From the NCBI GenBank assembly GCA_002077045.2, contig KZ111147.1:1064176-1128175 (forward strand): 64,000 nt of DNA, given 5' to 3'. The notes under the pieces are model-generated. The model ran no database searches. It had not been told where the DNA came from and was given only the letters and a program-made list of their open reading frames with translations. This stretch comes from Rachicladosporium sp. CCFEE 5018. Its lineage: Eukaryota; Ascomycota; Dothideomycetes; Cladosporiales; Cladosporiaceae. The position numbers and the translations under genes are program-made. Shown piece by piece: positions 32,435-43,701 of this stretch. Every line of letters starts with the position of its first letter. Position 1 is the first letter of the stretch.

Positions 32435-32727
32435 ATGTGCTCAATGAGTACTTCACATACATTTGCGGCTGTCGCCTCAGGGGAGGCTTCATCCAATGCG
32501 CGCGACTCTACGATGCCCAGTCGAACCTCCAGTGCGCAAAGTCAAGTGCAATCGAGCACAAATCAAGCAATCATTGTGCGAAACATCTGCGACGCGCGAC
32601 CAGCGCAGAGGAGCTGCAGATGCAGCAGGCGGGTGACGACAAAGCTGAGAGTGCAGCTGACATGAGGCGCGATGCCGATCCATATCCGCATGCAAGTTTG
32701 ACGAAAGCCAGGGAAGAAGGAGCGTGA
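32435..32727 (+). pseudogene. Small Cys-rich gene with lost start frame (unit 2)
   Basis: The conserved frame (NEYF...CGC...C-KHL, ending TGA 32725-32727) is intact. However, the ATG at 32435 is out of frame because one A is missing relative to unit 1 ('tgctcaatgag' against 'tgctcaaatgag'). Reading back in the coding frame, no ATG is met before an in-frame TGA in the upstream spacer. Unless an upstream exon or a non-ATG start (GTG 32437) is used, this copy makes no protein. Confidence 0.5.
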
Positions 32728-32887
32728 AGGTGCTCTCTCTCCCTGGAACCGATGCCATGCGCCAGTCTCGTCATGGAAGCTGGCAGTTTGCAGCTGGCGA
32801 CGCTGTTGCTTGGCGTGTGTCGAGCAAAGCCCACCACACCACTTCGAGCCATCCCTTGCGTCCGCTACGCGGCCCGTGACTCTACCT

Positions 32888-33244
32888 TCAGGTCTCCAGA
32901 AGCGCTAGATCCTCCAACGCTTTCATAACCACACTCAGTTGGCGAATAGCTCTTGTAGCGCTGTTGGAGAGAGCTGCTGGGTTGAGAGAGTCAGCGTAGC
33001 CACACAGAGAAATGCACCCCCTGTGTGCTCGACAACCGGAGAGGTGGAGGTAATTAGCTTCGGCCACGGTCTCGTATCCGAATGCTAATGTGACGCCCGG
33101 TGTCGAGAAATCTCGGACTCTCTGCCCTCGGAGTCGGTAGCGAAGCCGGGTACATGGACATCCGGCGACGGCGCGACGCTTCCGAGACATACCTTCGTAT
33201 CTGCATATCGTTCGCTCGCTTTCAGACCAGCTAGCCCTGTCCAT
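32888..33244 (-). CDS. 118-residue ORF of unknown function (unit 2)
   Basis: Same length, start and stop as the unit 1 frame at 10369-10725, with about a dozen substitutions. It is basic at the start and Cys-containing. No family is recognised. Confidence 0.3.
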   Translation of the reverse strand: MDRASWSESERTICRYEGMSRKRRAVAGCPCTRLRYRLRGQRVRDFSTPGVTLAFGYETVAEANYLHLSGCRAHRGCISLCGYADSLNPAALSNSATRAIRQLSVVMKALEDLALLET

Positions 33245-34032
33245 TCAAAGCGCGGACACCCACACAGGCGGCTGCTGTGTAATGTGTCATCGTCTAGCCG
33301 CGTAGTCTGTCAACACTCCACGCTCGCGGGGAAGCCGGACCCCTCTCGCTGGCTCGCTCATCTTCGTTTCACAGCGCTGAGGGCATCGAAAGTAGCGCAA
33401 GCTAGTTGTAGAGGTGATTGAGCAGCGAGCCTTCGAGAAGTCTGCCCATAGAATGAGGTAGAGCTCTCACTGGAACGTTGGGGCAAAACCCTTTGCACTC
33501 GGGATCTGCGCACGGTATCTTATACCAGATAAGCAGCAGTTGAGAGCATGAAAGTGGGATGTGCTCGAGGTCCATGGTCATTGAGACTGTCTATATACCC
33601 ATGATATGTACTGTAAGCCGGAAGTAGGTTCGAGACACAAGGCAACTGTCCGATTACGTTCTCCTTCCTTGCCGAAGTATTTGCCACTCACCCGTGCTCA
33701 TCCTACTTCTTGCCGCGTCGTATATTGGGCATCGACCGTCTCATCGTAATCTCATACTTGTCATCATGTTCCGTCAATGCTGTGTGCTGTGAACTGTCTG
33801 CTGTGGACTGTCTGCTGTATGCTGCCTGCTGTGTGCTGTGTACAAGAGCCGAAAGATGGCGCATCGCCGTGCGCAATGCTACAAAGAGGTGTATGCTGAA
33901 GTGAATTGACTCGCTCGCAAGGTCGCTATATCGAAGGATGTTATGTGCATGCCGCTTGAACGCTAAACAAGACCGAAAGATGAGGAGCCTAGCTCTGAGG
34001 TAGTGAAGGTATAGAGTATGACATGCGCGTGC
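33245..34032. other. Spacer with minisatellite (unit 2)
   Basis: About 0.8 kb with no recognisable gene; includes the minisatellite at 33780-33843. Confidence 0.5.
33780..33843. repeat. Degenerate CTGTCTGCTGTG minisatellite (unit 2)
   Basis: Same tandem structure as 11260-11322 with one T-to-C change in a unit. Confidence 0.8.
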
Positions 34033-36341
34033 TCAGATGAGTGCGCCATTAATATCCACACAGTACCCAGAGACGCCCGGCACATGCTGGTGAGGGTCCA
34101 TGACTGGGTAAGGTGTGTACTGCTGAGGGTGACCCATGTCGTTGGGGTGCTGATGCAGATCGCGAGGTCGTATCCCGGTGTCTGCTCGGAACGCATGTTG
34201 CTCATACTGTTGACCGCGGCCGTAATGGTAGACTTGCTGATCGTGATGGGCGTACGGCGATGGCTGTTGATGGTACTGGAAGCCGTCGACGTGATGTGGC
34301 TCCGGCATAGCCGTACCTGGTGGATGCATCGGCGTTGGTAGACCATGAAGCTCCAAGCCATGGTATTGGTGGGGAGGCGGCATGTGGTGAATGAAGTGGC
34401 CTGTGAAGCCACCCTCAGATAAGATGGGCGTGTTTGGAACAGTGTCCAAGAATTGCGGCTGAGGAATGGGATGCGCCATGTTGACAGCATACGTCCGCTG
34501 TCCAACGGGCATGTCATGCTTGACATCACCGTGCTGATGTCCATACTCAGGTACTGGTTGGTAGTGAGCTTCTGGCACTCCTTCGAAGCTGATTGACTTG
34601 CAGTGCTGATCTGCCAGGTGGTAAGAGGAAGCGAACGAGTCCGCAGGCGAGATCTGATCATGCCGATTGGCAGATTGGGTGACCTGTTGGGGGAACCATG
34701 GCTGTGTCTGCTCTTGAACATGCCGAGGAACTCGGTCGAGGTCGCGGTGCTCGATGCGAGGGGCGACAGTGGTTCGTCGCCGGCGTGAGACTGGCTGTCG
34801 GCGTGCCCGACCACTTCGTATTGCGGCAGGAAGCGTGCCGTCACAGCGATCGATGTTTGGCTGGACGATTGTATCGACTTCGCCCTTCTCAACCTTCAAC
34901 TTCGATGCAACGGGGACTCTCTTGCTTTCTCGTGCGCCACCTGACGCTGGGCTGCCTGCGATCATACGTCTGGCTGGCAAGCCAGAGACCGTGATTTCAG
35001 AGCCCTCCGTCTCTGAATCTGTAAGAGACTCGGCCGAGTATTTCGCCTTTTTTACCGCCACAGGCTTGCTGGGCTCAGGAGTCCAGAAGAAGGTGGCATC
35101 GCCATCTACAAGTCGATGTTAGCATCATGTCAAGCGGTGCACGAGACAGGCCAGTACTGACCAATGGCCCCATCAACAAAGTCCTGCTCCAGCTTCGCAA
35201 CATGGTATAGCTGCTTCAGGAGCTCCTTGCGTTTGCCCTCCTTGTCCCCCGGTCCACCAACGGCACATACAACCGATTCGCCAGCGAGCTCTTCGAGGAA
35301 CTCGGTCCAGCCTTGCGTGCGATGAGTGTTACGAATTTCGGCGTTGTCATGGTTCCATGTGGCCAGCTGATCAGGTGTAGGACGCAGTCGAAGGAGGTGC
35401 ACGCAGAGGTTCAATCGCTCTGTTGGTCCGATTAGTGACGCTCACCCCAAATTGTGCCAGGCCCCTCGCTCACGTACCATTGCGGTCGATGTGATCAGGT
35501 TCAACAAATGGACACATCTGCTTCTTTGGCCACCAGGGAGGGATAGTCGCTGGGCCCACCGTGACATCAGCCTTGTTGTGTCTATTGCTCCGGTACGGGA
35601 ATTTTGCTTGCTTTTTAGGGCAGATTCCTTTGATCCAGGCTTTAGCGATAGCCTTGACAACCAGCTGCTGTAAGTTCTTGAGACATTCACGCAAGAAGTT
35701 CTCGACCTCTGCGGCATCGTCGATGCGGCATCGTCGATGCGGCATCGTTTCGTATGCAAGGTAGTGAGGGCCATCGTGTCGTTGTCTGATTCACTGACGA
35801 CGGCAGAGTCGACTTTTCGCTTGACGACCGGCATCAATTGATTGCATTCATCCATCAAATCATGGGTCGACCATCTGGAGCCGGAGGCAGATGATGCTCC
35901 GTGTGGATCGAGACCCAAGGAAGACCCTCCAGTGCGTATATGCATGGAAGAGGAAAGTTCCTCAACTATTCAGGTTCAGCTGCTGTATGATCCTGGTCAG
36001 AGGCTCACGCCGTGAAGACGTACCCGGTGTAGATGCCCTGATTGTGGCATCGCGTGCTTTGCGGAACAGCAAATGAGCATCGTTGCCGATAATCTTTGCG
36101 GACCAGTGCTCGTCTCCATCGAGCGTCTGGGTTTTGACAGTATTGTCGTGATAGGTAAATGTTACTGCTTTGAGGCGCTTGGAGCCGTGTTGCTCAAGAG
36201 GCTTTTGCAAATTGGTGCAGTGCTTCTACATTGTTGCTATATCAGCGTTGGTTCAAGATCGTTGAAGCGTGCAATAGATATGCGTACCGCAGTTCTGACA
36301 GCATTTTGGTTCGATCGGGCGACTCGTTCTGGCTGTACCAT
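34033..36341 (-). CDS. DUF2841-like protein with 14-bp tandem duplication (unit 2)
   Basis: Function unknown. Minus-strand exons: 36341-36288, 36225-36024, 35965-35478, 35419-35162 and 35105-34033; introns are 56-62 nt with GT-AG ends. Exon 3 encodes a core that resembles the fungal DUF2841 family from memory: 'KAIAKAWIKGICPKKQ', PPWWP, then EPDHIDRNERLNL across the next splice. Exon 5 is a disordered His/Pro/Gln-rich tail. Exon 3 contains 2.7 copies of a 14-bp repeat (35711-35748), which puts the two halves out of frame. With one copy fewer, the gene is exactly 687 codons and reads RCRIDDAAEVENFLRE. Alternatively, a 92-nt intron (GTCAGT...GCAGAG) would skip the repeat and also stay in frame, giving 661 codons, but with an unusual GAG acceptor. 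Confidence 0.65.
35711..35748. repeat. 14-bp tandem repeat inside coding exon
   Basis: 'gcggcatcgtcgat' occurs twice in full and a third time for 10 bases. The period is not a multiple of three and falls between two well-formed coding halves of the DUF2841-like gene. Confidence 0.95.
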
Positions 36342-39300
36342 ACTGAGGCAGTCCTCCCGGACAAATGAGCAATGTTATTCGGTGGCGTGGTACGGGCTAC
36401 AGGCTGTCAGTAACGCCGCTAAGTCTGCATTTGGTTATGGAGACCGACTAGAATGTATGGACTTTGTTGCAACGAACTCATCGACGGGGCCCACTGGCTA
36501 CCACGTTCAATATACTGGTCTGCGATAATAGAGGCGGACTGCAGTAGCCAAGGTCGGGTTTATCCGCTACGTGATATGGCGATTAGAGTTCAAATGAGAG
36601 GAAGATCTATGCGAACGACAGCATATCAAAGGAAGAGCGACGGCCTCGCTCCCGTCTCCGGAGCCATCCTAATTTGACAATCGACATCTTCCCGTCGCTT
36701 ACAGGGCTTGAGCATGATGAATCGCAGTAAATTTGTGTTAATGCAGGTGAAACTCTGAACCCGGTCAAGAGTCGAACAGCGAGTGCGTGGTACTGTGGTA
36801 CCGAGGACGCGAAGGGCAGGCCGATCTCGTGCCGCACGCAACCCAGACCAAGTGTGCAGATTTTTCGGGGGCATTGAGCGCCTGCGGACGAAGCTCGAGT
36901 GCATGTGAGGCGTTGATGGTTGCAGGATCCTATGTAGGACCAGTAACTTCGCTATGTGTTTCGAGGGATCACAATATAGCTCGGTACCGGCCACCTTTGG
37001 ATGCCTCCACACCTTGAGACCGTCTGAGTCTTGTTGCTAGACTGTGCGAGAGTCCACTATTCGTCTTTAGCATTGCTTGAGACAAACTGCTTGCTTGGCC
37101 AGCAGCAGAAAGCACACGACAAAGCAGATCTTCGGACGATTGGTTGCACCGCAGCGATAGCGCCACAGCCGTACGGACGCACGGGAAGTACAAGTTCACC
37201 CTCCTGGAGTCTAGCTCACCATGTTGCTAAGACACAGTCTGTGAACCAAGTGATCCTGAAAGGGAGGAGCAGTTGGAGCCGATCTTCGTTCGGATCCCAG
37301 CAACCAGGCGCCCGCTACCTGATAGAGCATCCAAACGAGTGAGATGGCGTTGAGTTCCGACTTCCGTCAAGCAGGTGGCGTCCAGGCGATTGGCAGTCTG
37401 GCAGGCGTCCCCTACTAGTCGATTACCGGAATACGCGGGAAATTGAGGACCTGCGTGGCACTTGGCGGTCGTCAAGCAAGCGATTGCATACGGAGAAAAT
37501 GGAAAAAGGGCACTTGCCGTCATCCGTGGGCCGCCGAACGGGAACTAAAGAAAGTCACAAACGCACTTTACGGGTATGTGCAATCGTAGTGATTTCCATA
37601 GGAATCGAAGCATTGTGCTCCAAGTCATCGAGGACTTGAGGCTTGGTGGCACACCTGCAGGTACTGTACACTAATGCGTTGTGAGTCAATGCCATGATGG
37701 CCATAATGGGCCCTATGACCGGGACTGTATTCAACGGGACCCGCCAGCACGAGCCGACACAGCACCTTCCCGATCCGCGACAGCCAGCTCAAGAAGTGCG
37801 ATCTCCCGTTTACCTCGAATGGCGAGCAGTCCAAATTGCGATACACCTGCATGATGCTGGCGTCACAGCTGTCAAACATCCCTGGATGGCCCGCGGGTTC
37901 GCGTGACACAGAACTGTCGGGGAAGTCGGGCTCAGTACATCCACGCCACGGCCCTTCCCAGCGCATGCTTAGCGTGTAGCTGAGACAGGGACCCGTCGAT
38001 CAAAGTCGAGATTGCTGACAAGGTTGCGGGTTTGGAGTGGTCAGAATGATGTGCTTCGTTCGGCTTTGAAGCGTGATGAAGTCGGCGTTGGCAGCTGCTC
38101 GGCCCGCCCGCTCATCTCGCAATGTAGACATGCTTCTCGGATCTCGATCACAATGGCACGGTCCGATCGTGTCGAGCCTCGTTTGTAACCTGGTGGTCGG
38201 TGAATGTTCTGACTTCACGACAAGACTGATATCCTGCTTTAGTACTGAGAAGCAACTTCGGCAGCATCCGACTCCAGATGGTGTGCGATGGACTGCTGCA
38301 CAGACAAGCCATCGTGACACAGACACGGCGAGCTACATTAGCAACCCCCACATCGTGTGCAGGAAGACGCCCCCCGAAGTATTGCACTCAACACCATTGC
38401 ATAAGACCCCGGACGTCGACGACCATGTGCCTCGAGATGGCTTTTCTGGCACGGCATGCGCGAAACAGTCGACCCAGACAGTAGCGCGATGGCGTGGGTG
38501 CCATTGACCTTTCCTGACCTCCGTTGCACTAGAGAACGTGACAGCATCCTCGCGTGGAAATTCGAGGTTTCAATGCTGGCACGCGACTGGCAAGGCGAAC
38601 GGACCAGGTCGATGGGCGTGTGAGCTCTCCTGCTAGCAGTCCGCCAAAACTACGGCGCAGCTCACATCACCGCTCGATCAAGTGCGACTGATTGGGGTCA
38701 TTCTACGACGGTATCTCGTATTGCTTTTCATACGGCACTGGCAGCGATCTCGGACATCTGTCCGATGCCCTCATGATCTTTATCCTGAGCACCCTCCGAC
38801 GGGATCGACCGACCTGCATTGGGAGCAAACTTCCGCGCCTCTAGTAGTCTCAAGTTGTCATGTCAAGAAGTGTGCACCGCAACGACATTGCCCTCTGAAA
38901 GCGCCACACCACGGAGATGTCGTCGCGAGAATCCGTCACCGAGCGCTATAACCCTCCGCGGTGCAGCGAAAGACGGCAGACCCTTGGCAGTGCAGGCTAT
39001 ACTACCTGGAGAATGTTTGAACTACTAAAATGCGGGAAGAGGGTGCAGTTCCAGCCGTCTTCGCATCATCCCCATCCCCATTAGCCTGCGGACATTTCTC
39101 GCTCACGTGCGGGGCATCACCGAAAGCTCCACTCCATGTGCATGCGGTACTATACGCCGAAGCGGCAAAGCACGTAGACGAGACGGGTACGTTTGCACCG
39201 TATATTGCGGAAGACGCTTCCGGTCTGGCCCATCAATCGGGGTATTGGTTGCTCCACCCAAAGTAGCGATAAAGTGCCGTGGTACAGCATTCTGATGTGG

Positions 39301-39439
39301 GATCTCGCCGAAGATATGAGTGCGTGGTGTGGAATGCGAGTCATAGTGACTGTGCGGGCCTCCACGTAGAGTCGATTGAAGATGCCATTGCATGCGAGAC
39401 GTGCAAGTGTATAGTAGGTGCGCAGGACCCTTATATCAT
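36342..39439. other. 3.1-kb stretch without recognisable gene
   Basis: It lies between the DUF2841-like start and the ABC transporter stop. Both strands were read: the open frames are short, have no known motifs and show no convincing splice-joined exons. No terminal repeats, transposase remnants or RNA genes were recognised. It probably holds the upstream region of the DUF2841-like gene and the 3' flank of the transporter. No homeologous copy is available in this window to test conservation, because the unit 3 version is identical. Confidence 0.5.
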
Positions 39440-42324
39440 CTACGAAGTGTCTACAGCACTGAGAAGACCCGACTCTTTCACAAGCTCGTAGAACAAGCCC
39501 TTACTCTTCACAAGGTTCTGAGGCGTGTCGAACTCCTTGATCTCGCCATGATCGAGGACGACAATGCGGTCACTGTCGAGGATGGTGTTGATGCGGTGAG
39601 CAACTAGATCCATGTAAGTACTGATTCAATGTCATTTGGCAGCAGGGTAGGGACTTACTCGTGATGATCGTCCGATCCTTGAACATATTACTCCGCAGCG
39701 TCGTCTGCAGCATTGCGTCCGTCTCGACATCCACCGCAGCGGTAGCCTCATCTAACACCAGTATATTGCTCGGCGTCAAGAGCGCGCGAGCCAGACTGAT
39801 CAACTGCCGCTGTCCGGAAGACAGATTGGAGCCTCCTTCATTGATCTTCGCATCAAGCTGACCAGTCATGGATGATATGTGATCCCTCAATCGTGCATGA
39901 TCGAGCACACTCCAGAGCTCCGTGTCATCGTGCACATGTCCAGGATCGAGATTGTCTCGCACTGTCCCCTCGAAAAGCGCAGCATCCTGAGGAATGATCG
40001 CCAATCTTCTCCGAAGATCCAACAAGCCAATGGCACTTGTGCTCACATCGTCGATGGTAATATCGCCGCCCGTCGGCTCAATGATCCGGAACAGTGAAAG
40101 AGTCAACGAGCTCTTACCAGCTCCTGTCCGGCCCACAACACCTATCTTCTCATGAGACTTAATGCTGAGATTAATATTCCGCAAGACCGGCTCAAGCCCA
40201 GGCCGATATCTCGTGCTGAAGTTATTGAAGCTTACGGCACCCTTAGCAGGCCAACTGACAGGCGGGCGGTTCTTCGAGATGATCTCGGGCGCTTCGCTGG
40301 GCAGGCGTGAATATTCCAGGACTCGCTCGACAGACACAATGTTAGTCTCGACTTCGACGGTCTGTCTCACAATCCAATTGAGCGACTGGGTGATCTGCAG
40401 GGTGTAGCTCATCGCCAGACCGACCCAACCGGCACTAAGCCCGCTTCCAGACGAGACCGAGATGATCGCGAAGCTGGCCGCGGACAGGATGATGATCGAT
40501 CCTATGAACTCCAGCCGTACAGCGAGCCACCTGTTAGCGTTGATGCTGGGGAAGTAAGCTCGTAGATTCGCATCGACGCGCCACTCGTTCTCGAGTCCGA
40601 AACGCTGCTGCTGGCGGTAAGCTCGGATGGTGGTGATGCCACTGAGCGATTCCTGGAAGTGAGCATATATGGGACTTCGGCTGATGCTGTCGAGGCGCTT
40701 TAGCTCACGAGAGGTGCGAAGGTAGTATCGCTGGATCCAGAGGTAGAGGCCGCCCAGCGGGATGATGAGGACCATGAAGATGGGTGTTGTAATGCAGATG
40801 ACCACGAGGGTGAAGGCTGCGCGGGCAGCGTTGACGAAGAGCATATTGAAGGTCCTCGCAAGGACTTCATCGACGCGGTAGATGTCACTGTATGCAGCAG
40901 TCAGCGATCTAGTCACAATGCAAACTATGGCATGGTGGACACGTGACGCATATGCCCATGTGTGAGCGTTGCCAACGGTGTGAAGAGCTTTTCACCACAC
41001 CACGTGGTTGCGACTCAGACGTTGCATTGCTGTGCAGCGCACAACGGTCGCGCAAACCTTCTGCGCAATGCCGCATGGCCGAGCTCTTCAGACAACTTCA
41101 AAGTTGTGAGACGTACCTCGAGAATCGATTCAGAATGCGACCAGTGGGCGTGGTCTCAAAGAAGCTCATCGGACTCCGGAAGATCGCATACGCCATCCTC
41201 TCGTGCAATTTGCGGGAAGCCTGTACACATCGACGATAGTCAGCGGTCCGATCCCAATAGCAAGCGAGACGGCTGCGAGTTCCGAAACAACTCCCCATGT
41301 CCTGGTATTCGGTGCATGCATATACACAAGCGTTGCAGTAGCGGCGTGGGTCCACAAGCCGGGTGGCATGCACCTAAGTGAGCAACTAGTGCCTGCATGG
41401 CGATCCTTCGAGAACATCGTGCAGGACATGGGTATTTGCTTCCTCCGAAGAATACGCGGAAATTACAGGACAGAGTGGGGAGACTTACCTCGATCGAACA
41501 GAAGATCCATAGTATGAGTGTCTGCACAACGACCAGTGCGGCGCTGCCGAAACCGAAGGCAAAGTAGATCCCAATGTACTTGGCGACTTCTGGGTTGCCG
41601 CCGACTCTGCTGTTGGCTTCGGACCACTCCTTGAGCCAGACGCTACCGCCTGTTCGTGCAAAAGAAGTTAGCGTACCGCTGATGAGCGTTGAATGTCAGA
41701 TGCTCGCGGGAGCGGTGACAGCTACCCGGCTCGATAGACAAGACGGCTGGACCGCGTTGCGTTGCAGCGTATGCGCTGGCAAGTACGGTGATATCTCCGT
41801 TGCGAGACGGGTAGCTGGGAAGGGAAGTACGTACCTATCTGTGCTGTTTGCGCACCGAGTAAGGTCACTGCGTAGATCGCAACAGCAACCAGATTGCTGG
41901 TCTTGGCGTACTCCAGATACACGTCCCACTTGACTTTACCCTGCTCGGAAAATTCTTTGGTCTGCTTGCTTTTCAATGGACCCTGTGAGATATCGTCAGC
42001 ATTGCGCAAACCCTTCCTGCTGTCGATCCTCGCTCAGTAGCTCACTCACCGTCTTCGCCTCTTCCTCATCGTTCATCTTGCCTCTTGGGCCCCTGAAGCT
42101 CGCTGTGCTCGCTCTCCTTAGGGTAAGACTCGACTCCTTCCTCGCAGGCATCCCAGGATTAGCTTTGATGGGTGCAAGCATAGTCAGACCTTCTTGCGCT
42201 TCCTCAGCCTCCTCTGCATTTTCATATACGGTGCTCGCCTCAGTGCTTGGACTGCCGTTATCGTCCGCATCGCCATTTTCTGACATAGCCGAGTCGTCGT
42301 TGTTCGAGGTTTTGATGAGCTGCG
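39440..42324 (-). CDS. Ycf1-type ABCC transporter, C-terminal half
   Basis: Vacuolar-type MRP/ABCC pump that in relatives exports glutathione conjugates and metals. The visible exons are 42324-42050, 41982-41835, 41649-41489, 41220-41117, 40887-39659 and 39603-39440, about 692 residues of an expected 1,500. They hold the linker after NBD1 (LRRASTASFRGPRGK), TMD2 (SPMSFFETTPTGRILNRFS, SDIYRVDEVL) and NBD2. NBD2 has Walker A GRTGAGKSS, signature LSSGQRQL, Walker B ILVLDEAT and the H-loop AHRINTI split by the last intron. TMD1 and NBD1 are lost in or beyond the N gap. Three introns are long here (185, 268 and 229 nt against 50-70 elsewhere). Across the gap the next sequence is KNR4, so the junction is artificial or broken. 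Confidence 0.9.
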
Positions 42325-42424
42325 NNNNNNNNNNNNNNNNNNNNNNNNNNNNNNNNNNNNNNNNNNNNNNNNNNNNNNNNNNNNNNNNNNNNNNNNNNNN
42401 NNNNNNNNNNNNNNNNNNNNNNNN
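42325..42424. other. Assembly gap (100 N)
   Basis: A second run of exactly 100 N. It separates the middle of an ABCC transporter from the middle of KNR4 exon 2. Confidence 0.98.
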
Positions 42425-42818
42425 TGCTCGCTTTGTGACCTCTGCACCGAAGTGCGCACATGAGGGGACTTGGGCGATGAATCTCCCGGTGCACCACTAC
42501 CCGTGTATCCATGTCCAGCCTCCAGATCATGCTCATATGGCGATGTGAGGTCTGCACGTGACTCTAGCGCGCTCGTCGCGCCGGCTGTGAGGGGAGCGTG
42601 TCGGTTCTGGGCGAGGGGAACATGGTTGCCTGTGCGGTAGGGAGAGTCATAGGAAGCGTGTCGGTCGTTCGAGGTCATGGTATGCCAGAAGGCGCGCCAT
42701 TGCGAGCCCAGACTAAGGTTCTGTGTCAGCTAGCCAGCAGCAAGGGAGGGAATACGAGTGCTTGGCACCGGGTAAGGGCAGTGTTTGGGGGTTGTCGGAG
42801 GTCGTACCTGGGAGCCAT
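42425..42818 (-). CDS. KNR4: Knr4/Smi1, N-terminal fragment (unit 3)
   Basis: Exon 1 is 42818-42808 and exon 2 is 42712-42425, cut by the gap at about residue 100. Only the polar N-terminal extension is present; the SMI1/KNR4 fold is missing. The sequence equals 17063-17456. Confidence 0.9.
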
Positions 42819-43701
42819 GCCGGGGGTGATGGACGTGTGTAGGATGTGAAGGGAGGGTGGAGCGCGCGTAAGTGGGTGTCAAGAGCGATGCGTTTGCTAA
42901 ACCGCGGTGGAAGAGGGATGACGTGCAGCTTTGGGGGGTTGTGAGTGTCTCAAAGGGGGAGCGACCGAATGTTCAACTTGCAGGGGGGTCTCTTGCTTAG
43001 CGCCGAAGATATCGCGAAGGCAAGTGCGGTCGACGACAACAATGGATTCGAAATATGACGGGCCCGCTGGCTGATGATAGCGACAGTGGTGCATGCGTGT
43101 CAATGGTCACTGGTGCAGCAGTCCTGCTTGTTTGACACACTCTCGAGCTATCAACAGCAACGCGGCAGCACTACGCAACGCGTGCAGATACGGGTGCGAC
43201 CGGCTAGTGGTGACATGTCACATCCTCGAGACGCACGTAGACCGGCTCTCGCATATGCGCTCGCTGCCCATATGATGCACTCCGCCTCGGCACGCATGTA
43301 AGATCACCATCGACATCCTGCTCACATCACCATGAAATCCTGTTACTGGCGATACCCTGTGCCAAGAATAGCTCGTCTATGTGCTCCATCGCCACGCCGA
43401 ACTCGATATCTTCGCCACTGTCATACCAACAGCTGAGCATCGGCAACGCGATCTGCGTTGTTTCTGGCCGCAGCGATAAGATCATCTTCTATATCGCAGC
43501 ACACTACGCATTTCTGAAACACTTCCTCTTACAGCAACGTAGCGACAAAGTCCGACCCGCAGCAAGTGGAGACAGGTGGAGAGCCGCTGCACGAAAACAA
43601 CGGGCATTTCATGCAGGTACCGAATACTTTGCAGCTCCAAATCTGCACGTGATATCACTTGACATGTACTCTCACGAGGTTCGTTACCGTCTTGCAGCAA
43701 T
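42819..43701. other. Spacer KNR4-transporter (unit 3)
   Basis: Copy of 17457-18339; no gene seen. Confidence 0.5.

Larger units (their letters stand above)
17063..38638. repeat. Unit 2: source segment of the identical 21.6-kb duplication
   Basis: This matches 42425-64000 at a constant offset of 25362. No difference was found in any coding frame or in the intergenic stretches compared. It starts inside KNR4 because contig 3 starts there, and ends only because the window ends. Confidence 0.95.

Noticed and set aside
35960..36030. Apparent second frameshift in the DUF2841-like gene
   Set aside because: A 58-nt intron (36023-35966, donor GTACGT, acceptor AATAG) joins the two frames correctly, so no mutation is needed.
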